This document shows positions 1-9,105 of a DNA stretch of 64,000 bases, piece after piece. Positions within the stretch are counted from its first letter, which is position 1. Every line of letters starts with the position of its first letter. This DNA comes from Schizophyllum amplum. Its lineage: Eukaryota > Basidiomycota > Agaricomycetes > Agaricales > Schizophyllaceae. A program made the position numbers and the translations under genes. The stretch spans positions 3,658,001 through 3,722,000 of the forward strand of contig VDMD01000001.1 of the NCBI GenBank assembly GCA_007026445.1. The letters are read 5' to 3'. Under the pieces are notes generated by a model. The model saw nothing but the letters and a program-made list of their open reading frames with translations. It made no database searches and had not been told where the DNA came from.

Positions 1-1178
1 AAAACAGGTGCGTATACTCCCTTCCTCGCACAAACACATTCTCACATACACTACAGTCATGCCAGAAGTAAACACCACATTTTACTCCCTCTCGAACGCT
101 TCTCATTTACCCACTCCCTCCAGCTCTCCCTAATTCCCAAACACCTCCGCCCCTTTATTCAACCCTCGGTCCGCCGCCTATACCTCAGCGCTTCCGAAGA
201 CGCCGCCAACCGCATCAAAGCCCTCGAGCGCGATAAGCAGCAGCTTTTGCGCTCCTGCGAGCGTCATCAGGCCGCTGCCGAGCGGTACAGACAGGCGGAG
301 CACCACGAGCGCCAACGTGCAGCGGCGCTCGAAGCCGAGCTTAACGGCATCCGAAAGAGCTTCGTTGATCTGAGCGCGACCAGCAAGACGCGCGTTAAGG
401 AGCTGCATACAAAGGTCCGCGCGCTGGAGCAGTCGATACGGGACAAGGACGAGGGCGCAGCGAAGTTGAGGCAGACGGTGGAGAATTTGCGGGCTGAGTG
501 AGTTCTGTTGTATAGGATATGACGAGATGTACGGTTGCTGACGCGTGCGCACGCAGATCCAGGCGCGCTGAAGCCTCCAACGATGGACGGAAGAAGAAGC
601 GGAAAACGATATCGCCACCGGCTAGTGTGGTGAACGAGAGCGACGACGAATGTCTACCGCTGCCAGCACTCCCCATTCAGCGCGCGCAAAAGTCACTGCC
701 TCGCAGACACAGCGAGAATCTTTTCAGATTACCCACGAGCGCTCCTGTCGCCAGCTCATCTTCTGCGCGTCGATCCATCTCTGCGGCGTCTGCCAGCGCG
801 GGACCACCCACGGCTGCGTCCAGGTGGGCAGCTGTGGAGTCGCTGTTCGACAATTCTAGTGACGACGAGTGGGCATACATATTTTCGTCTGCACCTGCGG
901 CCAAACCCAACGCTCGTCACAACACCATACTTCCAAGCCCTGCGCGAGCCCCGGTCAAGCGCCGACGGGTGGAATCAAGGCTTGCGATACGTGTAGAGTG
1001 AGTGAGCTATCTCCTGACACCCGAGCGCTCTGCCTCATGCCTCCCACATCTCATCGTTTGTTTCTCTGGCTGACTTCCTGCAAGGTCTTCTGACTCCGAG
1101 AACGACACCGACGACGATCTGTCCGATATGTATCCTACCCGGGATCTTTTGTTCCTCTCGCCAAGGCAGCGAAAGTAG
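1..1178 (+). CDS. Coiled-coil protein, 3' part only (gene enters from the left edge)
   Basis: Only the C-terminal part is present. The window opens on the last few bases of an exon followed by a GT donor. Coding exons are 189-497, 557-997 and 1085-1178, joined by introns with GTGAGT donors at 498 and 998 and CAG or AAG acceptors. The first visible exon is a long charged heptad-like coiled coil (ALERDKQQLLRSCERHQ and onward). The second is basic and Ser/Pro-rich with a possible nuclear localisation run, GRKKKRKTI. The last is short and acidic, ending in LSPRQRK before the TAG at 1176. The layout resembles RING plus coiled-coil ubiquitin ligases, but no zinc-binding domain lies inside the window, so that is only a guess. 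There is no membrane segment, unlike the RING genes at 60-64 kb. Confidence 0.7.
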
Positions 1179-2303
1179 GCGCGGGAAAGGTCCTCTTCTT
1201 GTATGCCTGCGCTCCCCCGTTTCTGGTACCACCCTACTAGTAGTAGTGTCTACTGCTTACTTCTTGGATTGCGAGTCTTCCCATCATCACCATCCGCTTC
1301 ATCCATCATCTACCGAGATCGTCATATATGTTAGTACTTCATCGATCATCTATGTAAGAGTCTGGCCGGCCACACTTAGCAGCTGCGCTAAGTTGAGCGC
1401 TGAGCGTTGAGTTCTGGATCAACGCTGAATCGGCGAATGCCTGGCTTCGCCGGCCGCCGGCCACGTGACGTTTCGGATACTGCCGTAATGTCACATCACT
1501 TTGTGACAATGCAAGCAACTCTACAGAAAAGAGCGCTGCTGTGAGATACACGCAAGATCTGGATCAAAATGGCGGCTGAAAGTGCTTCTGATGCCTTTAC
1601 CAGCCATTTTTGGGGGTGGAAAAGGGGAAAGACGGCGGAAACACAGAGGTTCAACTTCCGTGACAACAGCGGGAATTGCCGAACATCACGCTGGCATCAC
1701 ACGCATCACCTCGTGTCGCCTGCCGGCGAAGCCAGGCATTCGCCGATTCAGCGTTGATCCAGAACTCAACGCTCAGCGCTCAACTTAGCGCAGCTGCTAA
1801 GTGTGGCCGGCCAGACTCTAACACACCGACTCATGCATCTCACTACGCTCTTGCCACTGCCACTACCCTGGCTCTGCTGAGTGCTGCGTTATGATCCCAC
1901 AGCGCCCGACGTCGGTCTGAGTTCAAGGTTTCGTGATCCATCAGTCGACCGTCCTCAAGGCGTTCGTCATATATGAGCGCTGCCGAAGTGTTCCCCTCTC
2001 GGCTTTCCCTCATGTCACTGCAGAAGTCTTTCTGCATGCGATATAGCATGCCATCCTTTCTGGCGTATCGGGCCCTACGATGCCCTCGAGTTCAACCCTT
2101 TCGAGATTCCTGAGGGCGCTACGGAGCGCCGGTCCGTATATTTAGACTTTTGAGAACGGGTCGTCACGACGGCGTTGTTCTCCCGGTCTTCCCATTGTTC
2201 TCCTTGTTCTCCTCCATCGCCCGCCGTTACTGAATTCTCCCGCTGGCGAAGGGAGAGCAGCCGGACAGCCTGAACGCGCCTTGGCGGCTGGCGACGCGTC
2301 AGG
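1179..2303. other. Intergenic stretch carrying a MITE
   Basis: Between the coiled-coil gene and the glycosyltransferase. It holds the 461-base inverted-repeat element listed separately (1358-1818). The rest shows no convincing coding sequence. The last 480 bases before 2304 presumably contain the glycosyltransferase promoter; I see no clear TATA box. Confidence 0.6.
1358..1818. mobile_element. MITE with 97-base perfect terminal inverted repeats and TAA target duplication
   Basis: Bases 1358-1454 are an exact reverse complement of 1722-1818 (97 of 97 by eye). The outer ends read GAGTCTGGCCGG and its complement. The element is flanked directly by TAA at 1355-1357 and TAA at 1819-1821, which fits a 3-base target-site duplication of the PIF/Harbinger (Tourist-like) type. 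The 267-base interior has no long reading frame and no transposase, so this is a non-autonomous copy. The identity of the two ends suggests a recent insertion or a hairpin-maintained element. It sits about 485 bases upstream of the glycosyltransferase start. A simple foldback element is the alternative. Confidence 0.85.
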
Positions 2304-3938
2304 ATGTTGTACCTGACCTCGGACAACTTTCCCATATGTGCGTCGCGAAAGTCTTTCCTCGACGGAAGGTGTTACTAACTACATAAATCCAGTCATACCA
2401 TTCGGGGTCATTGGGTGCGTCGTATATCCGCATATGTATGAGGTCGCTAACCACAAGGCAGCTTCTACCGTTACCTATGGTTCCTCATCCGGATGTCAGC
2501 GTCCTGGGCATACCGACCCATCCCCCTGCCCGACAATCCCACGTACATTGCCGCCGAAGATGTCACCATCATTGTCCCCACCATTGACGCCGGTGAAGAG
2601 TTCAAGGAAGCCGCACACTCGTGGCTGGTCGGCAAACCGAAGGAGATCCTCATCATCACGGAGGAGAAGATGCGCGCGCCCCTCCAGGACCTCGCCAACC
2701 AGGTCGACCCCGCGCGCATCCGCGTCCTCACCGTACCCTTCGCCAACAAGCGGCTGCAGATGTCGCATGGCATCAAGCACACGACGACGGACATTATCGT
2801 GTTCGCGGACGACGACGCGATCTGGCCGCCCACCATGCTCCCCTACATGCTCGCGCCCTTCGAGGACCAGAAGGTCGGCGGTGTGGGCACCTCGCAGCGC
2901 GTGCAACCCGTTGGCAAGGGCATGACCGTGTGGGAGGTTCTTGCGGCGTTCCGCCTCACCATCCGTAATATCGAGATCTCCGCGTCGACGCACATTGATG
3001 GCGGTATCCCCTGTCTGTCGGGACGCACGGCGGCATACCGGACCATCATCCTGAAGGACCCGGAATTCCTGCACGGCTTCACGCACGACTACTGGTTGGG
3101 GAAGTACCAGCTTAATTCGGGTGACGACAAGTTCCTCACGCGCTGGATGGTCTCGCACGGCTGGTCGACCTACGTGCAGTGCACTAAAGAGGCAGAACTT
3201 CTGAGCACGATGAAGCCGAACTGGCGGTTCTTAAAACAGGCGAGTTCTATTACACTTCTGCTCCTTCAGGAGTGCTGACGATTTCATAGGTCCTGCGGTG
3301 GACGCGCAATACCTGGCGCTCGGACTTGCGCTCGCTCTTCATGGAACGGCATATTTGGACCTCCCACCCTTACGTCGCCTACACCATGGTCGACAAGCTC
3401 ATCAACCCGCTCACCCTCCTCGTCGGGCCTTGCCTCGTCTCGTACCTCCTGTACAAGTCCACGAAGCCCGTTTCGGAGGGAGGTTACCACCTGCCGTGGT
3501 GGAACATCCTCGCCTCCTACGGTGTCTGGCTCACGGCGACGCGCACGGCGAAGCTGCTGCCCCATTTGTGGCACCAGCCAGGGCACATCATCTACGTGCC
3601 AGCCTTCATCGCGTTCGGCTACTACTTCGCCCTCATGAAACTCTACGCGCTCTTCACGCTGCACGAGGTAAGCGTCCTTGTACTTGGCGCTACGTCAACG
3701 CTCACATGGTTTACAGACTGGTTGGGGAACTCGCGCTGGCATCGGCGATATTGCGACTGCGACCGCGGCCATGGACGCGAAATCGGTATCGAAACCTATG
3801 CCACAGCAAAGCAGTGGGCCATACGACCACATACCCTTGCATTCTCCCATGGACTACACGCGTGCCTCTGGCGCAGACCTAACATCACCACAGCACCTCA
3901 GGACAAGAGCGCCCATGGATGACTACGGCCCGCGGTAA
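2304..3938 (+). CDS. Family 2 glycosyltransferase, hyaluronan/polysaccharide synthase (Cps1)-like
   Basis: Membrane processive glycosyltransferase that probably adds a nucleotide sugar to an extracellular polysaccharide. Exons are 2304-2337, 2393-2414, 2462-3239, 3290-3667 and 3717-3938, giving 477 residues. The first 56 coding bases lie on two tiny exons that restore an N-terminal membrane segment (IPFGVIGFYRYLWFLIR). GT2 landmarks are VTIIVPTI, the acidic motif FADDDA near residue 134, a WRF stretch and the QxxRW motif (QVLRW) at about residues 278-282. Two or more hydrophobic helices follow, then a polar tail. The intron at 3240 starts with GC, not GT, and falls directly after the Q of QxxRW. 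The upstream MITE may affect its promoter. The substrate cannot be read from sequence. The family assignment is firm; the start is well supported because the small exons keep frame and splice consensus. Confidence 0.88.
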
Positions 3939-4306
3939 CATCACCGTCAATGCACGACGAATCTCCCCGCCCCTGGCCCTCCGACTTCCAGACTGTATAT
4001 GGACTGTGCGAGTACTTTTTGGATGGTCCCCTTGGACATGATGTACCCGGTCACCCACACATTGTATCACCTATGCATTGATTCGCGCATCCACTCATCA
4101 TCCCGGCTACCTCACGCCTTCTGTGCATGCTATGTACACTCACCATAATACTATACCCCCACTGTCATTGTTGTACGATACCACCGATAGAAGCATCGCC
4201 TGCACGCGACGTCACCGTCGCCATATACTCGCCCCGTCCATGACCCTTGCGATTGCCAGGCTCCCGTGGCCTACATTCCCTCTCTCCTTCCATCGCAACT
4301 CGTGCA
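3939..4306. other. Intergenic, nothing recognised
   Basis: 3' flank of the glycosyltransferase and 5' flank of the DUF1989 gene. It is pyrimidine-rich near the downstream start, with no clear motif. Confidence 0.5.
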
Positions 4307-5366
4307 ATGTGGCCCACCTCCACCTCAAATGCAGCCGATAAGCATGGCAAGCCACAGCCCGCCTACCTTCCCGCCCCAGGCTGCACCCTAGGCGTCCCCC
4401 TAGACCTCTGCGCGCGCATTGCCGCAACCGCGCAAGACCCCGCGCAACGCACCTTGCTGACCACGCTCACCATCCCCCCGCGCAGCGGCGCGGCGTGGCG
4501 CGTCCCCCTCGGGTGCGTGTTTCGCCTCAGCACGCCTGCGGGGCCGCAGGTGGGCGATCTGAATGTGTGGAACGCGCACAATCCGGGGCGCGAGCGTTTT
4601 TGGGCGGCGCGGACGAGGCAGCTGCACGCCAGCCACCTGAGCACGGGCGATAGGCTGTGGAGCTGTCTGCCGAGCATGCGGCCGATGTGCGCTATTGTGG
4701 AGGATACGTTGGGGAGGGAGGGGAGGGGGAGGTTGGGCAATGGTAAAGGGATGAGTGAATGGGGAGCCCGATGCCATGATCTGCTAGGGACGAGGTGCGA
4801 TCCGTATGGTGAGTAGATTTTTGGCTGGGATGGAGACATACGATGCGACATCGAAGTCGGCAGTGATTTTAACCAGGGCAAAACGCTAACCGGGTCTTTC
4901 AGTGAACAAAATGCTCACCGGGCGCTCCTACGACTACCACTGCCACTCTAACCTCGTACGAGCCGTTATCCCTCACGGCCTCAACGAGTCGGACGTGCAC
5001 GACGTGCTCAACGTCTTCCAAGTAACCGGCCTCGACGAGGCGGGCCGGTACTTCATGGAGGCGAGTCCCGCCGCGGAAGACGACTACATCGAGTTCTTTG
5101 CGGAGCAGGACCTACTTTGTGCGCTCAGTACTTGCCCCGGCGGCGATCTAAGCGAGTGGGGCTGGGTGGGGACGAAGGACGGGGAAAGCGAGGAGGCCGA
5201 GGGAGCGGAGAAGATGAAGGCGACGTGCCGGCCAATAAAGGTGGAGGTCTGGGCGCTTGCGGAGAAAGTCAAGGCGGACGTTCTGAGAGGGTGGGTGCCT
5301 CCGGAACCGAGCGGGTATAAGGGAGTGCACGGATTGACTTTGCCGTTGGGAGAGAAAGCGATATGA
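4307..5366 (+). CDS. DUF1989 (urea carboxylase-associated) family protein
   Basis: Two exons, 4307-4808 and 4903-5366, give 321 residues. The ATG at 4307 is the first in frame, just ahead of the conserved region. Recognisable DUF1989 segments are GDRLWSCLPSMRPM, the HDLLGTRCDPY block at the end of exon 1, CHSNLVRA, LNVFQVTGLDEAGRYFME, and EFFAEQDLLCALSTCPGGD near the C-terminus. In bacteria relatives sit beside urea carboxylase and nitrogen genes. In fungi the family is usually single and its reaction is unsettled. The cysteine and histidine positions suggest metal binding, which is inference. No urea or purine gene is adjacent here. An Asp/Glu/Gly-rich stretch of about 20 residues after GWVGTKD is a variable insertion. 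Confidence 0.85.
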
Positions 5367-5489
5367 GACGTGGGAGATAGATTGATTATGTTCCAAGTCG
5401 AACTAACATTGTACAATGGAACGTGAGAATGATGAGTGCAATGGGGAGTAGTACAGACACAACTGATGGAACAAAAAAAAAAACTGATC

Positions 5490-7051
5490 TCACGAGTGGG
5501 GAATGCACAAGAGGGATGCCGCAACATCGGACGCTCTTTCCGTTAAACGGGTCAGGCCGGCGCGAGACTGAGGAATCAAGGCGTCAGTAGCGCACAAAGC
5601 AGTACAAACCATACTCACTTCATTCACAAGCCTCAGCATACTACGCTCGTGCTCCATTGCTAAAGACCATCCAGCGCTCAACCGTGCAGGTTCAACGTCA
5701 CGGCCGTCTAGCAGGTATTTCTTGCTGGTTTCACGCAATTTCTCTCGAAGACGAAAGCCTGAAGTCGAAGACGAATCGTTTTTACTGCCGCTGGTCTGCG
5801 GTAATGAGCGCACAGCTGGGTCGAGGGCTAGTAAACTTTGAGGGGCATCAGGCCTAGGATCTGGCAATATTTCAGATGGAGGGAGCAGGCGCAAAAACCA
5901 AGGGAGACGCACGAAGCTGATCGTCGTCGCATCCATGCAAGTTCTCGACAGATAGCTGCAACGCAGGGCCTTCACCGAAATTAGGCTCGAACGGTGAAGA
6001 TCCCAGTGGGGACGGCGGGAGGGGTGCTCGGCGGGCTAGTCCAATAACTTCACGTTGATGGGTGATGTTGAGCACGAAGCCCTCAGGGATATTGGACATT
6101 CGAGGGGTGAAGGATAGACGTCTTTTGGGCATTTCCTGTACCATTTGTCAAGGCCAAGTGTAAACATATAGTGCGGTATACACACAATGAATGACGTAGT
6201 GGTGGCAGCGCCCATCTCCTTCGACTGTCCCTCCCCTACCCTCTGGGCGTCTACTAGCCAAGAGAGTTCACTATCGACGGTGTTAAGCACTTCCGGGGGT
6301 AAAGATGGCGTCCTCAGAGGAGGCGTCCGCGTCCCGCGTGCCTACAGCAGACTCGTCAGTCATCGATTCTCGGTCGGAAGAGCCGCAATACTCACAACAT
6401 TGGAGGAAAGCCTTCGGCGTGGAGCACTTGCAGGAGAGGAGCGCCGCGTCACGTAGAAGGAGGAGTAGGAGGTCCTCCGGGAGCGCTCGTTGAGGATATC
6501 TTGCATAACGTCGGTCGTCGCCACGGAGGGAGATGGCGACGAGCGGTCAGATTGAGCGCTGCGCATATGTGCTGGAGAGAAGTAAGGGATGTCACCGTCG
6601 ACGGTCTCTAGCTTATACTTTCGCAATTGGTGTCTGACTTGGCGACGGTTCAAAGCTTCAAAAAATGGTGCCAGCAAGTCTTCGTGGTCCGTCAAAACCG
6701 CCTGTGCTGACGGAACAGATGCCATGGTCCGTGGACCTTCGTAGACATTGGTAGAAGGAGGGAACCTGATGGTACCAGAGGCAGAGATGGCGTTGAAGGA
6801 GGAACCACGGACAGTGCTGTGATCGGCGCCGCTGAATGTGGTCGACGAAGTCGCAGGCGCTATCGGCTCCTCAGATGGATCGGCCAGTTCGTTGTCGTCC
6901 TCCTGCGCTGAATTTGCAGGGTCCTCTTCAGCCAAGGTCTTTAAGCATTGGCGCCCCCATACATTGTCTGGCAGGAAGATCATCAGCTAAGGAAACCGGG
7001 AGCCGGAGCATGCGCAACTGAGCATGTGGTCAACGTACCCGGAACTGACAT
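5490..7051 (-). CDS. Unknown protein, Ser/Pro-rich, six predicted exons
   Basis: I do not recognise this protein. A consistent model runs through exons 7039-7051, 6396-6967, 6186-6341, 5976-6135, 5619-5860 and 5490-5567, giving 406 residues. Four of the five introns are short with good GT and AG ends. The one at 5861-5975 has a weak donor (GTGAAG) and could be wrong. The sequence is mostly polar and probably disordered, with an acidic N-terminal part, a Ser-rich middle, and a basic, possibly helical stretch (RLREKLRETSKKYLL) followed by MEHERSMLRLVNE near the end. The C-terminal tail is short and ends in LLCIPHS. No signal peptide or membrane segment is seen. A start at the inner methionine near 6983 is also possible. 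Confidence 0.5.
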
Positions 7052-7616
7052 GACGCGCGGAGGCCAACAAGAGCTTGGTAGAGGGGAAGAATGCGGAAAT
7101 ATGGGCGCTCTAAGATTCTGCTTCAGCTAGGATCGACGTTGGGAAGGGAAGAGACAAGCCTGGCGCAATACGAAGGCTTCACAAAGCTGTTGGATACGTT
7201 ATTACGTGTCTGTCACCTTGAATCAGCGCGCGGCGGTAAGGCGCCTTGGCAGGGAGACCGAAAGCGCCCTAGCGCGGGGGACGCCATCTTCAACATGTCA
7301 CGTGATGCGATGCGTGTCGGAGCCCGGAGCCCGGAAGAGTCAAAATTCGAGGCGAAGTCCGAATGAGCTTGCATTAGAGTTGTCCAGTGCCAGAACCTAC
7401 GGGATCAAGAGTCAGCTGAGCTATAGTTCATGCCTATAGTGTGACCCATCAAGGACTGGCACTACCGTACCGAACCATCACTTTGCGCGCCGCATAGTCT
7501 GGAAAGTGCAAGAGAACAATTCAACGCGTGCAATGAGTTGCCCGCCAATGACCGTCGTGATGTCGCAGAAGAAATCTGGCGACAACAAAGCGGCCTAGAA
7601 GAGCATAAGGTCTTAA

Positions 7617-7706
7617 TGAGCGATTTTTCGGAGCGCCTCGTGAGCGAGACATGCGGCCCATGCGTGGGTTTGAGAACCGCCTGAGCGATTTTTTGGAGGG
7701 CGTGAG
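7617..7706 (+). promoter_or_regulatory. Pair of direct repeats upstream of the metallothionein gene
   Basis: Two copies of a motif reading TGAGCGATTTTT, then C or T, GGAG and a CGTGAG tail lie at 7617-7644 and 7682-7706, about 65 bases apart in the same orientation. The first copy carries three extra bases (CCT) before CGTGAG. They end just before the TATA box. Position and repetition suggest binding sites for a metal-responsive activator. The motif does not match a binding site I can name with certainty. Confidence 0.5.
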
Positions 7707-7712
7707 TACGCG

Positions 7713-7720
7713 TATATAAG
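7713..7720 (+). promoter_or_regulatory. TATA box of the metallothionein gene
   Basis: TATATAAG, about 93 bases ahead of the ATG at 7813, which leaves a normal 5' leader of 50-65 bases. Confidence 0.7.
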
Positions 7721-7812
7721 GGCGAACAAGGCAAGCGGACTGACCAGACACTAAAGTCACCCCATCTGCAACCAGCTATCACCCAACTCACCCTCCGACA
7801 TCTGGGACGAAC

Positions 7813-8147
7813 ATGACATCTGCGGTGCGTTCTCTCCGACGAAGTCTGAAGCTGCATGGACTGACACAGATGGCACAGACCACCAAGAAGGCTTGCTGCG
7901 ACGACGGCTGTGGGTGCATGCCGTGCGGCTGCCAGGTCGGGTAGGTTGCCCATCATCGAGGAAATGGAGATGAGAAGATCGCTGACGCGCCTCCCCCAGC
8001 TGCTCCTGCGCGCCCGACGCGTGCAAGTGCGGCGCATCCGGCGACGAGAAGTGCGGCTGTGCACCGGGAACTTGCGATAAGAAAGGCGATGACTGCGCTT
8101 GCAAGGGCGGGGAGTGCAAGTGCACGAAGGACACCTGTGTTTGCTGA
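7813..8147 (+). CDS. Metallothionein, 76 residues with 19 cysteines
   Basis: Cysteine-rich metal-binding peptide for copper, zinc or cadmium storage and detoxification in the cytosol. Exons 7813-7824, 7870-7940 and 8000-8147 join in frame to 76 residues. Nineteen are cysteines, almost all in C-x-C or C-x-x-C pairs (CGCMPCGC, CSCAPDACKC, CACKGGECKC, CVC at the end). There are no aromatic residues. The layout falls into Cys-rich blocks separated by Lys/Asp/Gly linkers such as ASGDEK and DKKGDD. The first exon codes only four residues. Translation could instead begin at the ATG opening exon 2 (7870), which keeps every cysteine. A TATA box and a repeated upstream motif fit strong inducible expression. 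A Cys-rich secreted peptide is unlikely because there is no signal sequence. Confidence 0.9.
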
Positions 8148-8400
8148 GTACGGCGTTGAGAACTCGAAGATGATCGCTGGCGGCTGCATAGAGTAGCGCG
8201 TAAGAATTGTTGAGATCCAAGTTTTCATGTCACGATCTCTTCTTCATATGCGGTACTCCTGGCCGGATCAGGCAAATGGGGAGCGTGAAGAGCAGATGCG
8301 CAGTTTGGACGCTGGTCAGAGGTCAAGCTAGCTTGAGCGCGGACCCGTCGGATGCGAAAATCATCGTTACGGCACTTGCCGGTTATCCACGCGATATCTA

Positions 8401-8439
8401 GAACTGACACGTGCCCCGCACGTGATATACTGTCAGTTC
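8401..8439. repeat. Nested inverted repeat containing two CACGTG cores
   Basis: Outer arms GAACTGAC (8401-8408) and GTCAGTTC (8432-8439) enclose inner arms CACGTGC (8408-8414) and GCACGTG (8418-8424). It can fold as a hairpin in DNA or RNA, or give two E-box sites. It lies 250 bases beyond the metallothionein stop. Confidence 0.6.
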
Positions 8440-8591
8440 AACTTCGCGAGTGGCAGCCTGGGCAACTGCCAGGCTTCGTAGATTCGGCAACCGCCTCTGT
8501 AGATATCTCTGCCTCTCATCATCAGTTTATAAGTATGGTCGGTATCGGACAGATAACGGTGACTGAAGATTGGGATGCTTCCTAACAGAGC

Positions 8592-8634
8592 TTGCCGTAC
8601 TTTCTAACAAAGTTTGCCGTACTTTCTAACAAAG
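8592..8634. repeat. 22-base tandem duplication
   Basis: TTGCCGTACTTTCTAACAAAG occurs at 8592-8612 and again at 8614-8634, identical, with a partial third copy (CTAACAGAG) just before. It is non-coding. Confidence 0.7.
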
Positions 8635-8747
8635 CACACTGTGGGTATCGAGAGAGGTCTGGCGAGTGGGAGAGAGTCAACGAGCGGGAGAGGTTCGATG
8701 AGCGAGACGGTCGACGAGCGGGCGAGGTTCGACGATACTTATGGGGC

Positions 8748-8783
8748 GAGCGGCTCGACAATATGGAGCGGCTCGACGATATG
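8748..8783. repeat. 18-base tandem repeat, two copies
   Basis: GAGCGGCTCGACAATATG at 8748-8765 is followed by the same unit with one base change at 8766-8783. Looser GACGAGCG-type copies precede it from about 8670. Confidence 0.6.
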
Positions 8784-9105
8784 GGACACTATACATGGGA
8801 GCGCGTAAGAGTAAATAAAATGAGCGTATGGTAGTTATTGGGGGCGATAAGATCGAAAGCTGGAAGTAACGATGGAACCGATAACAGAAGGCGGCGAAGA
8901 AATTGAAAACTGGAAATAGCGATACAGTGGTTGTAGTGTCCAGGCGAAAGAAAAGAGAGGAGAACGAATGTCCGTAATGGAAAGGGACGTGGATGTCCGT
9001 GGCGAGAAGCGCCGCGCACATGCTATCTATACATTAGAAAGAAGAGAGCAAACAAATGAGACAACCCAAACGGAGAAGACCCACCCAGGCGAGATCCATG
9101 ACCTC

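Larger units (their letters stand above)
7052..7812. other. Intergenic, promoter region of the metallothionein gene
   Basis: Divergent promoter space between the unknown minus-strand gene and the metallothionein gene. It contains a pair of long direct repeats and a TATA box, listed separately, all in the 200 bases next to the metallothionein start. The remainder shows nothing I recognise. Confidence 0.6.
8148..9105. other. Convergent 3' region with palindrome and short repeats
   Basis: Lies between the 3' ends of the metallothionein and F-box-like genes. It holds a nested inverted repeat (8401-8439), a 22-base tandem duplication (8592-8634) and degenerate GAGCGGCTCGAC repeats (8748-8783). 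I see no credible gene. Confidence 0.6.

Noticed and set aside
1..1178. Assignment of the first gene to the RING tail-anchor family of 60-64 kb
   Set aside because: It has a coiled coil but ends in an acidic, soluble tail without a membrane helix, and its N-terminus is outside the window.
7462..8220. 252-codon reading frame on the minus strand across the metallothionein gene
   Set aside because: It is the antisense of the metallothionein exons and promoter, with Arg/Cys/Ser-rich low-quality composition. The plus-strand gene explains the region.
8671..8760. Possible tRNA B-box (GGTTCGA) copies
   Set aside because: They sit in a GAGCG-type repeat with no matching A-box or cloverleaf arms.
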